A stretch of DNA of 64,000 nucleotides from Microbacterium sp. LWH13-1.2 (lineage in GTDB: Bacteria > Actinomycetota > Actinomycetes > Actinomycetales > Microbacteriaceae): positions 2,852,001-2,916,000 of the forward strand of contig NZ_CP151635.1 of the NCBI RefSeq assembly GCF_038397735.1, written 5' to 3'. Positions 52,001 through 58,919 of the stretch are shown one piece after another. The notes under the pieces were generated by a model that had not been told where the DNA came from, did not search any database, and saw nothing but the letters and a program-made list of their open reading frames with translations. The translations under genes and the position numbers were made by a program. Each line of letters opens with the position of its first letter. The stretch's first letter is position 1.

Positions 52001-52137
52001 ACGGGAGCGGCGAAAGCCGCCTCCGGTGCCCCGGCGGCGGTCACGGAAGACGCGACGAGCGCCGCGACCCCCAGAATCGCTGCCGGAAGCGAAACGGACC
52101 GGCGGCGCCGATCGACGGTTCTCAGATGTGGTTTCAC
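49054..52137 (-). CDS. Cell-wall-anchored multidomain GH43 arabinofuranosidase/arabinanase
   Basis: A 1,027-residue exported enzyme. Order: signal peptide (about 1-43, VAALVASSVTAAGAPEAAFA), two CBM4/22-like carbohydrate-binding domains (about 45-190 and 200-350), a five-bladed GH43 catalytic domain (about 370-720), a CBM6-like domain (about 730-870), and a tail LAATG + hydrophobic helix + RRRRS, a sortase signal of the LAxTG type used by actinobacterial class E sortases. Catalytic residues are likely the Asp in GHKFGADPHHLVYNG, the Asp in FDPEVFIDDDG and the Glu in APGMFEASSMF. It should release arabinose or arabino-oligosaccharides at the cell surface. The GTG at 52137 follows AAGGAG. The predicted promoter lies over 500 bases upstream. 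Confidence 0.9.
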   Translation of the reverse strand: MKPHLRTVDRRRRSVSLPAAILGVAALVASSVTAAGAPEAAFAAPVSIIDNGTFESGLSGWSAPLGGTLTESADARTGAKALAISDRSSFQSGPTATVTGLLKTDQSYDLSLSLKFDAGRATQDFNVVLCTSSRSRCDVVVSATATAGEWSTLEKTFSPLTADYDILFVETPWNTDVQSFLIDDVSLTTDGGSSAAVEPPAVPGNLLPDGRFVSDLTGWTNTRGGTLALSDDAASGAHSLKVTGRENTQSGPFASVADKIELGASYRLTGKLKYDEGNATQQFNFTFCPTNFNGCADYGHTFTKGEWGAFSQEFTAEARHVAAGWLFVETPWGSEALQDFSVDELSLVKIADAPEVPAFTSLEKVQTKPIGDHNPLVGHKFGADPHHLVYNGRLYIYSTDDTQQYDLNSKDENGLPTQSNGYGGITRLNVMSTIDMVNWVDHGSVPIAREGGAAPWARNSWAPAAIEKDGKVYLYFCDSGTGTAVVVGGSPLGPWVDPLGKKIIPDTVSSDYIADGGFPAGMWLFDPEVFIDDDGQGYLYFGGNSQIGTAPNVQGPQNPKSTRVVKLKDDMVTLDGDPVEIDAPGMFEASSMFKRDGKYYYSYSSNFQVNEAPGQYPSRGAIAYMMTDDPMKLGSSEYAGVAFQNQGTFFGAGNGGNNHSDMFTYKGETYFTYHAQTRGAAWASALGTPGATQGYRSVHIDKLEFNQDGTIKPIVGTKAGVEQVESFDPYRTFEAETLAWQLGVTTAKTDAASVEFPEHNGSGNMVLSGIDDGDFSGISGVDFGSGAQKVSAKVKPLVAGGSIQVRLDDVDGPVVAEIPVDGTVGEWTTVEAEVTGATGEHDVFFVFAGPEGVGADVDLFEVDNWSFDTVDDGPGSQLTAELSASKVAAGGSVTVTAAGVAADEVEIGIASTYRALATVAVEGGEIEATVVIPADATAGLHHIILRDGETELARLPITVTRVSGGGTDGGSSSGGGGDGTGGSLAATGGDASGSLMAALLGAILLALGSAFWVRRRRSVRVAEIGTD

Positions 52138-52463
52138 GTGTTGCTCCTTGCGGGTAGGTCTCGCTCGAGGGCGCGCCGGCGCGAACGCGCGCCAGGCCGC
52201 TTCTTCTGCGAAGAGGCCGTGGACGCTGCTGTCTCGAGCGAAGGTGGGATAGCGACCGACAGCGTCTTCGCAGCAGCGGATCGCCGCGGCGCGCGTCAGT
52301 CCCCTTGTGGGGTCGATGTGATTCGGGAATCGAGGAGTGCTGCAGCAGCGATCCGCGCCTGGGAAGAGCGGACGGATGCGGTTCCTCGGTCTGCCGGCGT
52401 CCTGGAGGCAGAAGCCTCAGGCGCCGTTCTGCCGGCGGGGACTCACCCCGCTGGCACCGGCGC
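52138..52463 (-). promoter_or_regulatory. Long structured leader of the GH43 gene
   Basis: No convincing gene occupies this stretch. Read on the minus strand it begins right after a 34-codon ORF and contains several short hairpins in a row: 52456-52463 with 52469-52476 (spanning the ORF stop), 52435-52440 with 52446-52451, and 52405-52409 with 52414-52418. CTGCCGGCG is repeated at 52391-52399 and 52429-52437. The order short ORF, hairpins, structural gene is that of an attenuator or a translation-coupled leader, but no terminator with a T-run is evident. Confidence 0.45.
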
Positions 52464-52568
52464 TCAGTGCGCCGGTCGAGGTTCTCTCATAGCCGAGTGC
52501 AGCACGGGAAGGCGTCGTGTGGCGCGGTGCGCGACCCGATCGAGATGGACACAGATGACGCCGTTCAT
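52464..52568 (-). CDS. Short ORF (34 codons) in the GH43 leader, possible leader peptide
   Basis: ATG at 52568, stop TGA at 52466-52464. It has one of the best ribosome sites in the window (CTCAAGGAGGAGAG, almost identical to the one in front of the binding-protein gene at 46154). The peptide starts MNGVICVHLDRVAH and contains six Arg and four His in 34 residues; I recognise no family. The stop codon lies in the loop of an 8-base perfect hairpin. It is downstream of the predicted promoter at 52653-52682 and upstream of the GH43 gene. It may be a leader peptide, or a new start created when a former gene was lost. Confidence 0.45.
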   Translation of the reverse strand: MNGVICVHLDRVAHRATRRLPVLHSAMREPRPAH

Positions 52569-52652
52569 GCACTCTCCTCCTTGAGATACCGAGGTCGCGA
52601 ACACGCTGCCTCAGTGGCTCCGAACGGAGCCGCGACGATTGCTGTCACTCGG

Positions 52653-52682
52653 ATGTTACCGGTAACAGAATTTGGAACGCAA
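52653..52682 (-). promoter_or_regulatory. Promoter with perfect TGTTACCGGTAACA operator upstream of the GH43 leader
   Basis: On the minus strand TTGCGT (52682-52677) and TAACAT (52658-52653) are 18 bases apart. The perfect 14-base palindrome TGTTACCGGTAACA (52654-52667) overlaps the -10. Spacing and several flanking bases (GGAAC, CAAGAG) are shared with the promoter at 46255-46284. Confidence 0.78.
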
Positions 52683-52717
52683 GAGTCTTCGTCAATCCGT
52701 GACCGATCGCCCCTACG

Positions 52718-52736
52718 GGAGCCCAGCGGGGGCTCC
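52718..52736 (-). terminator. Possible terminator of the alditol oxidase / GH51 operon
   Basis: GGAGCCC (52718-52724) pairs with GGGCTCC (52730-52736) with a 5-base loop, 34 bases beyond the stop of the leftward alditol oxidase gene. Short and without a T-run, so only tentative. Confidence 0.45.
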
Positions 52737-52769
52737 GACGGGCACCTCGCTCCGAAGAGGGGCCCGTAC

Positions 52770-54023
52770 CTACAGCCCGAGGCGCTCCAGGTACGGGTTC
52801 ACCAGGCGACGCTCGGGGTCGAACCGCCGCGCGAGGGCGGCGAAGTCGTCCCATCGCGCATAGCGCGAGCGCACCTCTGCGGCATCGAGAGTGAAGACCT
52901 TGCCCCAGTGCGGGCGGGCGGTGGCAGGCAGCAGCGCCTCGAGGGTGGGCAGGAACGCGCGCACGGCCGCCTCGTCGGGCTTCCAGGTGAAGTGGATGCC
53001 GACGGCATCCGTGCCCTGCGACGAGCTCAGCCAGAGGTAGTCCGGGGCGACCGTGCGGATCTCGTTCACGAGCAGCAGCGGCGCTATCTGGCCGGCGAGC
53101 GTGCGCACCGCCTGGATCGCGGCGACCGCGTCGGCGCGCGGCACGAGGTACTCGCTCTGGATCTCGGCGCCGGCCGACGGCGTGAACTCGAGCTTGAAGT
53201 GAGCGAGGCGCTCGAACCACGGCCCCGGCTCACCGAGCTGCTCGGTGCAGGCGACGGGATCGACGCCGAGGATCGGATGCCGCTTGCTCGTCGCCGGCTC
53301 CGCGCCGAGCCGCTCGAAGAGGTCGTCGCGGACGAGCTCATGCGCCTCGGGATGGCGCTGCTTGACCCAGATCTGGTCGGCGATGTCGGTGCGCGTCCAG
53401 GTCGAGAAGATGCTGACGCTCGTGCCGATGCCCGTGACCTCGTCGAAGTCGGCCAGGATCGCATCCCATGACGGATGCTCGAACACATGCTGCGCCACGT
53501 CGTAGGTCGGCTCGACGTCGAGCGTGACGTCGACGACCGCACCCAGGGCACCGAGGCTGACGACCGCGCCGTCGAAGTCGTCGTCACCGCGTGAGAGCGT
53601 CCGCGTCTCACCGGCCGGGGTGATGATGGTCAGCGCACGCACCGCGGTCGCCAGCGACCCGGTCGCGTCGCCCGACCCGTGCGTCCCCGTGGCCACGGCC
53701 CCGGCGATCGAGATGTGCGGCAGCGAGGCGAGGTTCGCGAGGGCCAGGCCCTCCGCCCCGAGCCGCGGCGCGATGTCGCCGTAGCGCAGCCCGCCCGAGA
53801 CGCGCACGGCGTCGCGGGCGTCGTTGATCTCGAACACCACCGGCATCCGGTCGAGCGCGACGAGCACCCCGTCGGTGTCGGCGATGTCGTTGAAGCAGTG
53901 CCGGGAGCCGAGCATGCGCACCGGCCCGCCCTCGGCGAACAGCGCACGCAGCTCGTCGATCGACGACGGGTGCTCGACCCGCCTCGCCCGATAGGTGAGG
54001 TTCCCGGCCCAGTTGCGTTCCAT
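52770..54023 (-). CDS. FAD-linked alditol oxidase / sugar-lactone oxidase family protein
   Basis: A 417-residue oxidase of the vanillyl-alcohol-oxidase-like flavoprotein family. The start resembles Streptomyces alditol oxidase (NWAGNLTYRARRVEHPSSID). VRMLGSRHCFNDIADT contains the histidine expected to hold FAD covalently. GAVATGTHGSG and the C-terminal domain with HWGKVFTL complete the picture. It should oxidise a terminal hydroxyl of an alditol (xylitol, sorbitol, arabinitol) with O2, producing H2O2; an arabinono-lactone oxidase is an alternative. The ATG at 54023 fits the family; an ATG 11 codons upstream is possible. The gene is 54 bases after the GH5 gene in the same direction. Confidence 0.85.
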   Translation of the reverse strand: MERNWAGNLTYRARRVEHPSSIDELRALFAEGGPVRMLGSRHCFNDIADTDGVLVALDRMPVVFEINDARDAVRVSGGLRYGDIAPRLGAEGLALANLASLPHISIAGAVATGTHGSGDATGSLATAVRALTIITPAGETRTLSRGDDDFDGAVVSLGALGAVVDVTLDVEPTYDVAQHVFEHPSWDAILADFDEVTGIGTSVSIFSTWTRTDIADQIWVKQRHPEAHELVRDDLFERLGAEPATSKRHPILGVDPVACTEQLGEPGPWFERLAHFKLEFTPSAGAEIQSEYLVPRADAVAAIQAVRTLAGQIAPLLLVNEIRTVAPDYLWLSSSQGTDAVGIHFTWKPDEAAVRAFLPTLEALLPATARPHWGKVFTLDAAEVRSRYARWDDFAALARRFDPERRLVNPYLERLGL

Positions 54024-54077
54024 CGGATCGGCACTCCTTCGTCGCTCGGCGGTCATCCCGTCGCAGTCTATGCGCGC

Positions 54078-55478
54078 TCAGATCGACGAAGACAGGATCG
54101 CCTCGAGCCGCTCTCTGCGCACGCAGTTCTCGAGGGCGAAGGCGTCGGCGAGATCGGCCGCCTCCGCAGGGGTGACTCCCTCGAACGCGTTCGCGTAGTC
54201 GGCCACCATGGCCTCGGCGAGCATCACGTGCCGCACGTGCCCGTGGATCCACCGTCGCGCGCCCCACGGGAACGGCGCGAAGTCGGGGAACTCCGTCTCG
54301 AACAGCTTCTCGATGGGGTCGAGGATCCCGCGCACCCCGGCATCCGTCGATCCCCAGGAGTCGACGCCGAGGCGCGCCTTCTTCTCGAGGACCGGAGCGA
54401 TGCGACGCATGTACTCCGACGTCGGGTCGGCGCTGACGGCACCCTGCAGGCCGATGTCCTTGTAGGTCCACAGCGCCCAGCTGGCGTCGTGGCGCGAGAA
54501 GATCTCGAGCTGATCCTCGAGCAGTCGATAGCGCTGATCGTCGCGCTCCGGATCGCCGGTGTAGACCGGCCCGAACTCGCCGACCCAGATCGGCGTTCCC
54601 GTCTCGCGCATGTAGGCGGTGCGCGCGAGGAACGTCTCCTCGACTCGATCCCGATCGATGTACTGACCGCGGCTCACGCCGGGGTAGGGACCGCCGTCGA
54701 CGAACCCCGGCAGCGCGTAGTCGTGAGCGGTGTACACGCAGTTCGGCAGCGGGTCGCCCAGCTGATCGAACTGGGTCGAGTACCGATTGCCGTCGAGGAA
54801 CAGGATGTGCTCCGGATCGACGGCCCGGATCGCGGCCTCCAGCCGCCGGTAGAAGGGCCCCACCGTTGCGCCCTCCGCATCGGCGGGCTCGTTGATCGGG
54901 TTGTATCCGGCCACCCAGGGGTTGCCCCGATACCGCTCCGCGATCTGCTCCCAGAGATTCACCACGCGGTCCTGGAACTGACGCTGCGCCCAGAAGTGCG
55001 CCCACTGCGTGGGGTTGTCGCTGTGCCAGTGCTGATTCTGGGCACCGGGAACGGCGTGAAGGTCGAGGATCGCGTAGACGCCGTGCGTCGCGCAGGCGTC
55101 GACGGCCCGGTCGAGAAGAGCGAAGCCCTCCTCCTTGATCACGAACGGGTCGGCGTCATCCTCGAAGTGGCGGTAGTTGAACGGGATCCGCACCGAGTTG
55201 AGCCCCAGAGATCGCACGTGCGCCGCATCCGCCTCGGTGAAGAAGACGGACAGGAACCGCGAGAAGTAGCTCTGGTAGGCGTCTTCTCCGAGGACTCTCA
55301 GCAGCGCTCTGCGGTGCTGAGTCTCGGTTCCGGCGTAGCCGGTGATGAAGTTCTCCATGTTCATCCACCCGCCCAGCCCGAAACCGCGCAGCAGCACCGG
55401 CTCTGAGCCCTCGACGATGCGGGTGCCGTCGACCCGCAGGATCTGCGGATCGACACTCGCGCCGGTCGCCGCGCTCAC
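54078..55478 (-). CDS. Glycoside hydrolase family 5 (cellulase-like) enzyme
   Basis: A 466-residue (beta/alpha)8 hydrolase without a signal peptide, so probably cytoplasmic. The GH5 acid/base glutamate lies in AGYNPINEPAD (about residue 196) and the nucleophile glutamate in PIWVGEFGPVY (about residue 299). LRGFGLGGWMNMENFITGY at the N-terminus and SLGLNSVRIPFNYRHFED are typical of exo-acting GH5 members. Its GTG start overlaps the stop of the GH51 gene (GTGA). In this context it probably trims imported oligosaccharides (beta-glucan, mannan or arabinoxylan fragments); the exact bond is not readable. Confidence 0.87.
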   Translation of the reverse strand: MSAATGASVDPQILRVDGTRIVEGSEPVLLRGFGLGGWMNMENFITGYAGTETQHRRALLRVLGEDAYQSYFSRFLSVFFTEADAAHVRSLGLNSVRIPFNYRHFEDDADPFVIKEEGFALLDRAVDACATHGVYAILDLHAVPGAQNQHWHSDNPTQWAHFWAQRQFQDRVVNLWEQIAERYRGNPWVAGYNPINEPADAEGATVGPFYRRLEAAIRAVDPEHILFLDGNRYSTQFDQLGDPLPNCVYTAHDYALPGFVDGGPYPGVSRGQYIDRDRVEETFLARTAYMRETGTPIWVGEFGPVYTGDPERDDQRYRLLEDQLEIFSRHDASWALWTYKDIGLQGAVSADPTSEYMRRIAPVLEKKARLGVDSWGSTDAGVRGILDPIEKLFETEFPDFAPFPWGARRWIHGHVRHVMLAEAMVADYANAFEGVTPAEAADLADAFALENCVRRERLEAILSSSI

Positions 55479-56986
55479 CGCGCCGTCACCGCCGTCCAGG
55501 ACACGGCGGGGAGCGTGATCGAGATGGCACCGTCGATCACGCGCGCGGTGGTGTTCTCCCGCATCCCCACGCGCTCCGGGTCCTCGAGGGTGTTGCGGGC
55601 GTGCATGTCGTCGTCGTGCAGCGACTGCGCCGAGGTCACCTGCACGTCACCCAGACGGCTGACGTCGATCTGCACCGTGATCTCCTCGGTCAGGCTGCGG
55701 TTGACGAGGAAGACCGCGGTCTCGCCGGTCTCCTCGTCATGGGTCGCGACGGCGTCGACGAGCGACACGTCGCCGAAGACGTCGGATGCGTACGTCGGAG
55801 CTTCCAGGCGCACCTCGAGCGCCTTGCCTCTGGCGAGTCGTGAGGTGATCGCGAACGGGAAGAACGTGGTCTGGCGCCACGAGATGCCGCCGGGCTCGGT
55901 CATGATCGGTGCGATCACGTTCACGAGCTGGGCGAGGCTGGCCGCGGTCACACGGTCGGCGTGACGGAGCAGCGAGATCAGCAGATTGCCGAACACCACG
56001 GCATCCACCACCGAGTACGAATCCTCCAGCAGCCGAGGCGCGACCGGCCAGTCCGTGGCATCCGTGATCTTCTCCACGTCGTTGAACCGCGACTGGTACC
56101 AGACGTTCCATTCGTCGAAGGAGATGTTCAGCGTCTTGTCGCTCCGCTTGAGCGCCTTCACATGGTCCGCGGTCGCCACGACGACGTCGATGAACCGATC
56201 CATGTCGACCGCGGAGGCGAGGAAGCTCGCGTAGTCGTCGCCCTTCGGCTCGTAGTACGCGTGGCAGGAGATGAAGTCGACCTCGTCGTAGGTCTCCTCG
56301 AGCACCGTGCGCTCCCAGTCGCCGAAGGTCGGCATCGAGGCGCTGGACGATCCGCAGGCGACGAGCTCGAGATCGGGATCGATCATGCGCATCGCTCGCG
56401 CGGTCTTGACGGCCAGGCGGCCGTACTCGTGAGCGGTCGAGTGCCCGACCTGCCACGGACCGTCCATCTCGTTGCCCAGGCACCACATGCGGATGCCGTA
56501 GGGCTTCGTCCTGCCGTTCGCGATGCGCTTCTCCGACAGGAAGGTGCCAGAGGCGATATTCGTGTACTCGAGCACGTCGAGCGCCGACTCGATGCCCCGC
56601 GTGCCGAGATTGACCGCGTACATCAGCTCGCTGCCGACTCCCTCGGTCCATGCGGCGAACTCGTCGAGGCCGATCTCATTGGTCTCGGTCGAGTGCCAGG
56701 CCAGATCGAGGCGGCGGGGACGCTCCTCGCGGGGTCCGACGCCGTCCTCCCAGCGGTATCCCGAGATGAAGTTGCCGCCGGGGTACCGGATGGTCGACAC
56801 CCCCAGCTCCTTGACCAGCTCGACCACGTCACCACGGAAGCCGTCGGCGTCGGAGGTCTCGTGGCCCGGTTCGTAGATGCCTCCGTAGACGCAGCGTCCG
56901 AGGTGCTCGACGAACGAGCCGAAGAGTCGTCGGTTGATGTCGCCGACCGTGAAGTGCGGGTCGATGGCGAGACGGGCGTTGATCAT
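55475..56986 (-). CDS. Alpha-L-arabinofuranosidase, glycoside hydrolase family 51
   Basis: A 503-residue GH51 enzyme of normal length, without a signal peptide. It begins with the family-typical FTVGDINRRLFGSFVEHLGRC and VYGGIYEPGHE. The acid/base glutamate lies in MWCLGNEMDGPWQ (about residue 173) and the nucleophile in NISFDEWNVWYQ (about residue 293). It releases L-arabinose from imported arabino-oligosaccharides, feeding the ara operon. The open frame runs upstream through the permease genes, but the ATG at 56986 with AAAGGTG just before it gives the standard N-terminus. It lies between the CUT1 permease gene and GH5. Confidence 0.94.
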   Translation of the reverse strand: MINARLAIDPHFTVGDINRRLFGSFVEHLGRCVYGGIYEPGHETSDADGFRGDVVELVKELGVSTIRYPGGNFISGYRWEDGVGPREERPRRLDLAWHSTETNEIGLDEFAAWTEGVGSELMYAVNLGTRGIESALDVLEYTNIASGTFLSEKRIANGRTKPYGIRMWCLGNEMDGPWQVGHSTAHEYGRLAVKTARAMRMIDPDLELVACGSSSASMPTFGDWERTVLEETYDEVDFISCHAYYEPKGDDYASFLASAVDMDRFIDVVVATADHVKALKRSDKTLNISFDEWNVWYQSRFNDVEKITDATDWPVAPRLLEDSYSVVDAVVFGNLLISLLRHADRVTAASLAQLVNVIAPIMTEPGGISWRQTTFFPFAITSRLARGKALEVRLEAPTYASDVFGDVSLVDAVATHDEETGETAVFLVNRSLTEEITVQIDVSRLGDVQVTSAQSLHDDDMHARNTLEDPERVGMRENTTARVIDGAISITLPAVSWTAVTAR

Positions 56987-57033
56987 TTTCACCTTTGCGT
57001 GGAGAGGATGGAAGTCGGTCACGGCCCTGGCCG

Positions 57034-57912
57034 CTACTTGAGACTTCCGATGGAGAGGCCACCCTGCCAGTACTTCTGGAGGGTGAGGAAGGCGATGACC
57101 AGGGGGATCACCGACACGAGGGAGCCGAGGATGATGACGCTCCAGAGCGACGTTCCTCCGGAGTTGTTGGCCGACGCGATCCCCTGCCACATGCCGATGC
57201 CGACCGTCACGGGGTAGAGCCGGTTGTCGGAGAGCATCGCCAGCGGCAGGAAGTAGTTGTTCCATGACGCGACGACCGACAGCAGGAGCACGGTGACGAT
57301 CGCCGGGCGCATCAGGGGGAGGGAGACCTGGACGAACGTGCGGATCTCGCCCGCCCCGTCGACCCTGGCGGCGTCGAGGAGCTCGTCCGGCACCGCGTCG
57401 CGGGTGTAGATGTTCATGAGGTAGACGCCGAACGGGTTCAGCAGCGTCGGCAGGATCACGGCCCAGATCGTGTTGGTCAGACCGAGCTGCGAGAACAGGA
57501 TGAACGTCGGGATCACCAGCGCGGTGGCGGGGACCATGACCGAGCCGAGCAGCACGGCGAAGCTGAACGAGCGGCCGCGGAATCGGAACTTCGCGAACCC
57601 GTACCCGGCCATCACGGCGAGCACCGTCGCGCCGACGCCGCCGACGACCGCGTAGAGCGCCGAGTTCAGGAGCCAACGGAGGTAGATGCCGTTCTGGTAC
57701 GTGAACAGGTCGACGAGGTTGCCCCAGTAGTCGATGTTGTCGGCGAACCACAGCGAGCTGCCGCCGCCGAAGAGGCCGGCGGCGTCCTTCGAGCTGTTGA
57801 CGATGACCCACCAGAACGGGACCAGGAAGTAGACGACCAGGAACCCGAGGAGCACCTGGAGCGGGAGATGGCGTTGACGCGCCGTGCGACGGGTGTCGTT
57901 GAGGGTCGTCAT
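57034..57912 (-). CDS. Sugar ABC transporter permease (MalG-like)
   Basis: A 292-residue CUT1 permease with six hydrophobic segments. The ATPase-contact loop reads PDELLDAARVDGAGEIRTFVQ. The C-terminal FLTLQKYWQGGLSIGSLK is typical of AraQ/MalG-type permeases for arabino-oligosaccharides. The ATG at 57912 overlaps the stop of the partner permease (ATGA). It is followed after 47 bases by the GH51 gene, so uptake and cleavage are encoded together. Confidence 0.92.
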   Translation of the reverse strand: MTTLNDTRRTARQRHLPLQVLLGFLVVYFLVPFWWVIVNSSKDAAGLFGGGSSLWFADNIDYWGNLVDLFTYQNGIYLRWLLNSALYAVVGGVGATVLAVMAGYGFAKFRFRGRSFSFAVLLGSVMVPATALVIPTFILFSQLGLTNTIWAVILPTLLNPFGVYLMNIYTRDAVPDELLDAARVDGAGEIRTFVQVSLPLMRPAIVTVLLLSVVASWNNYFLPLAMLSDNRLYPVTVGIGMWQGIASANNSGGTSLWSVIILGSLVSVIPLVIAFLTLQKYWQGGLSIGSLK

Positions 57913-58844
57913 GACAGGATGCTCCCGCGCTTTCGGGTGATGAACATGAAGAGGTAGACGCAGACGAACACCACGGCACCGAGGGCGAACGAGATCGCCG
58001 ATCCGTAGTTGTAGTTCGCCAGAGCGAAGGCCTGCTGGAACGCGTACATGTTCGGAGTGAGATCCGAGGGGATGGCGCCCGAGGCCAGATACCGCAGGAT
58101 CTGGGGCTCGTTGAAGAACTGCAGCGTGCCTATCAGCGCGAACACGAGGATGAGCAGCAGCGCGGGCGCGATGAGCGGGATCTTGATCCGCAGCGTGATC
58201 TGCCATCCGGTCGCGCCGTCGATCTTCGCGGCCTCGTACAGGGTCGGGTCGATGCCCTGAAGGGCTGCGTAGATGATGATCATGTAGTACCCGGCCCACT
58301 GCCACGTGACGATGTTGAGCAGGCCGAAGAAGATGAGGTCGCGGCTGAGGAGATCGGGGCCGACCGCCCCGAACATCCCGAAGATCTCCGCGACGGGTCC
58401 GAAGCTCTTGCTGTACAGGAATCCCCACATGAGCGCGCCGATGACCGCCGGGATCGCGTACGGCAGGAAGATCATCAGCCGCGAGAAGCGTGCGAAGCGG
58501 GTGACGACGGCATCGAGGATCAGAGCGACCCCGAGCGATACCACCATCTGCAGAGGGATGAGCACGGTCGAGAACACGACGACGAACCAGATGCCGTCGA
58601 GGAAGTTCGGGTCCGTGAACGCCTTGATGTAGTTGTCGAAGAGGACGAAGCTCGTCCCGCCGATCAGCTTCTTCTGGAACAGACTCAGGTACAGCGCGTA
58701 GAGCAGCGGCGTGACGAGCAGCGCGACGAACACGATCGCGAACGGGGCGACGAAGGCCCAGCCCACATGTCCTCGTGCGGATGCGCCTCGTCGCCGAGGG
58801 CGGCGGGTGGCCGCCTTCGGACGTGTGGCGATTTCGACGGTCAT
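57909..58844 (-). CDS. Sugar ABC transporter permease (MalF-like)
   Basis: A 311-residue CUT1 permease with a basic cytoplasmic N-terminus (RPKAATRRPRRRG) and six hydrophobic segments. The loop DPTLYEAAKIDGATGWQITLR contacts the shared ATPase, which is not encoded here. It lies between the binding-protein gene (hairpin-separated) and the MalG-like partner (overlapping). Confidence 0.92.
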   Translation of the reverse strand: MTVEIATRPKAATRRPRRRGASARGHVGWAFVAPFAIVFVALLVTPLLYALYLSLFQKKLIGGTSFVLFDNYIKAFTDPNFLDGIWFVVVFSTVLIPLQMVVSLGVALILDAVVTRFARFSRLMIFLPYAIPAVIGALMWGFLYSKSFGPVAEIFGMFGAVGPDLLSRDLIFFGLLNIVTWQWAGYYMIIIYAALQGIDPTLYEAAKIDGATGWQITLRIKIPLIAPALLLILVFALIGTLQFFNEPQILRYLASGAIPSDLTPNMYAFQQAFALANYNYGSAISFALGAVVFVCVYLFMFITRKRGSILS

Positions 58845-58876
58845 CTGAAGACTCCTGTGATGAGGGGAAGGGAGGA

Positions 58877-58914
58877 CGGGACGGGTCGCCCGCGGGTGGG
58901 GGCGACCCGTCCCG
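58877..58914 (-). promoter_or_regulatory. Intercistronic GC hairpin after the binding-protein gene
   Basis: A perfect 14-base stem (58877-58890 with 58901-58914, 10-base loop) lies directly after the stop of the binding-protein gene at 58920 and before the permease start at 58844. It is the third example in this window of a strong hairpin at this position in a sugar transporter operon. Confidence 0.78.
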
Positions 58915-58919
58915 CGGGG

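Noticed and set aside
52126..53471. Rightward open frames in the GH43 leader and into the alditol oxidase gene
   Set aside because: No ribosome site, no recognisable domains, and the larger part is antisense to the alditol oxidase gene. The minus-strand short ORF at 52464-52568 was kept because of its strong ribosome site.
56987..57979. A fused open frame joining the GH51 gene to upstream permease sequence (834 codons)
   Set aside because: The upstream part is another frame of the permease gene; GH51 proteins start at the ATG at 56986.
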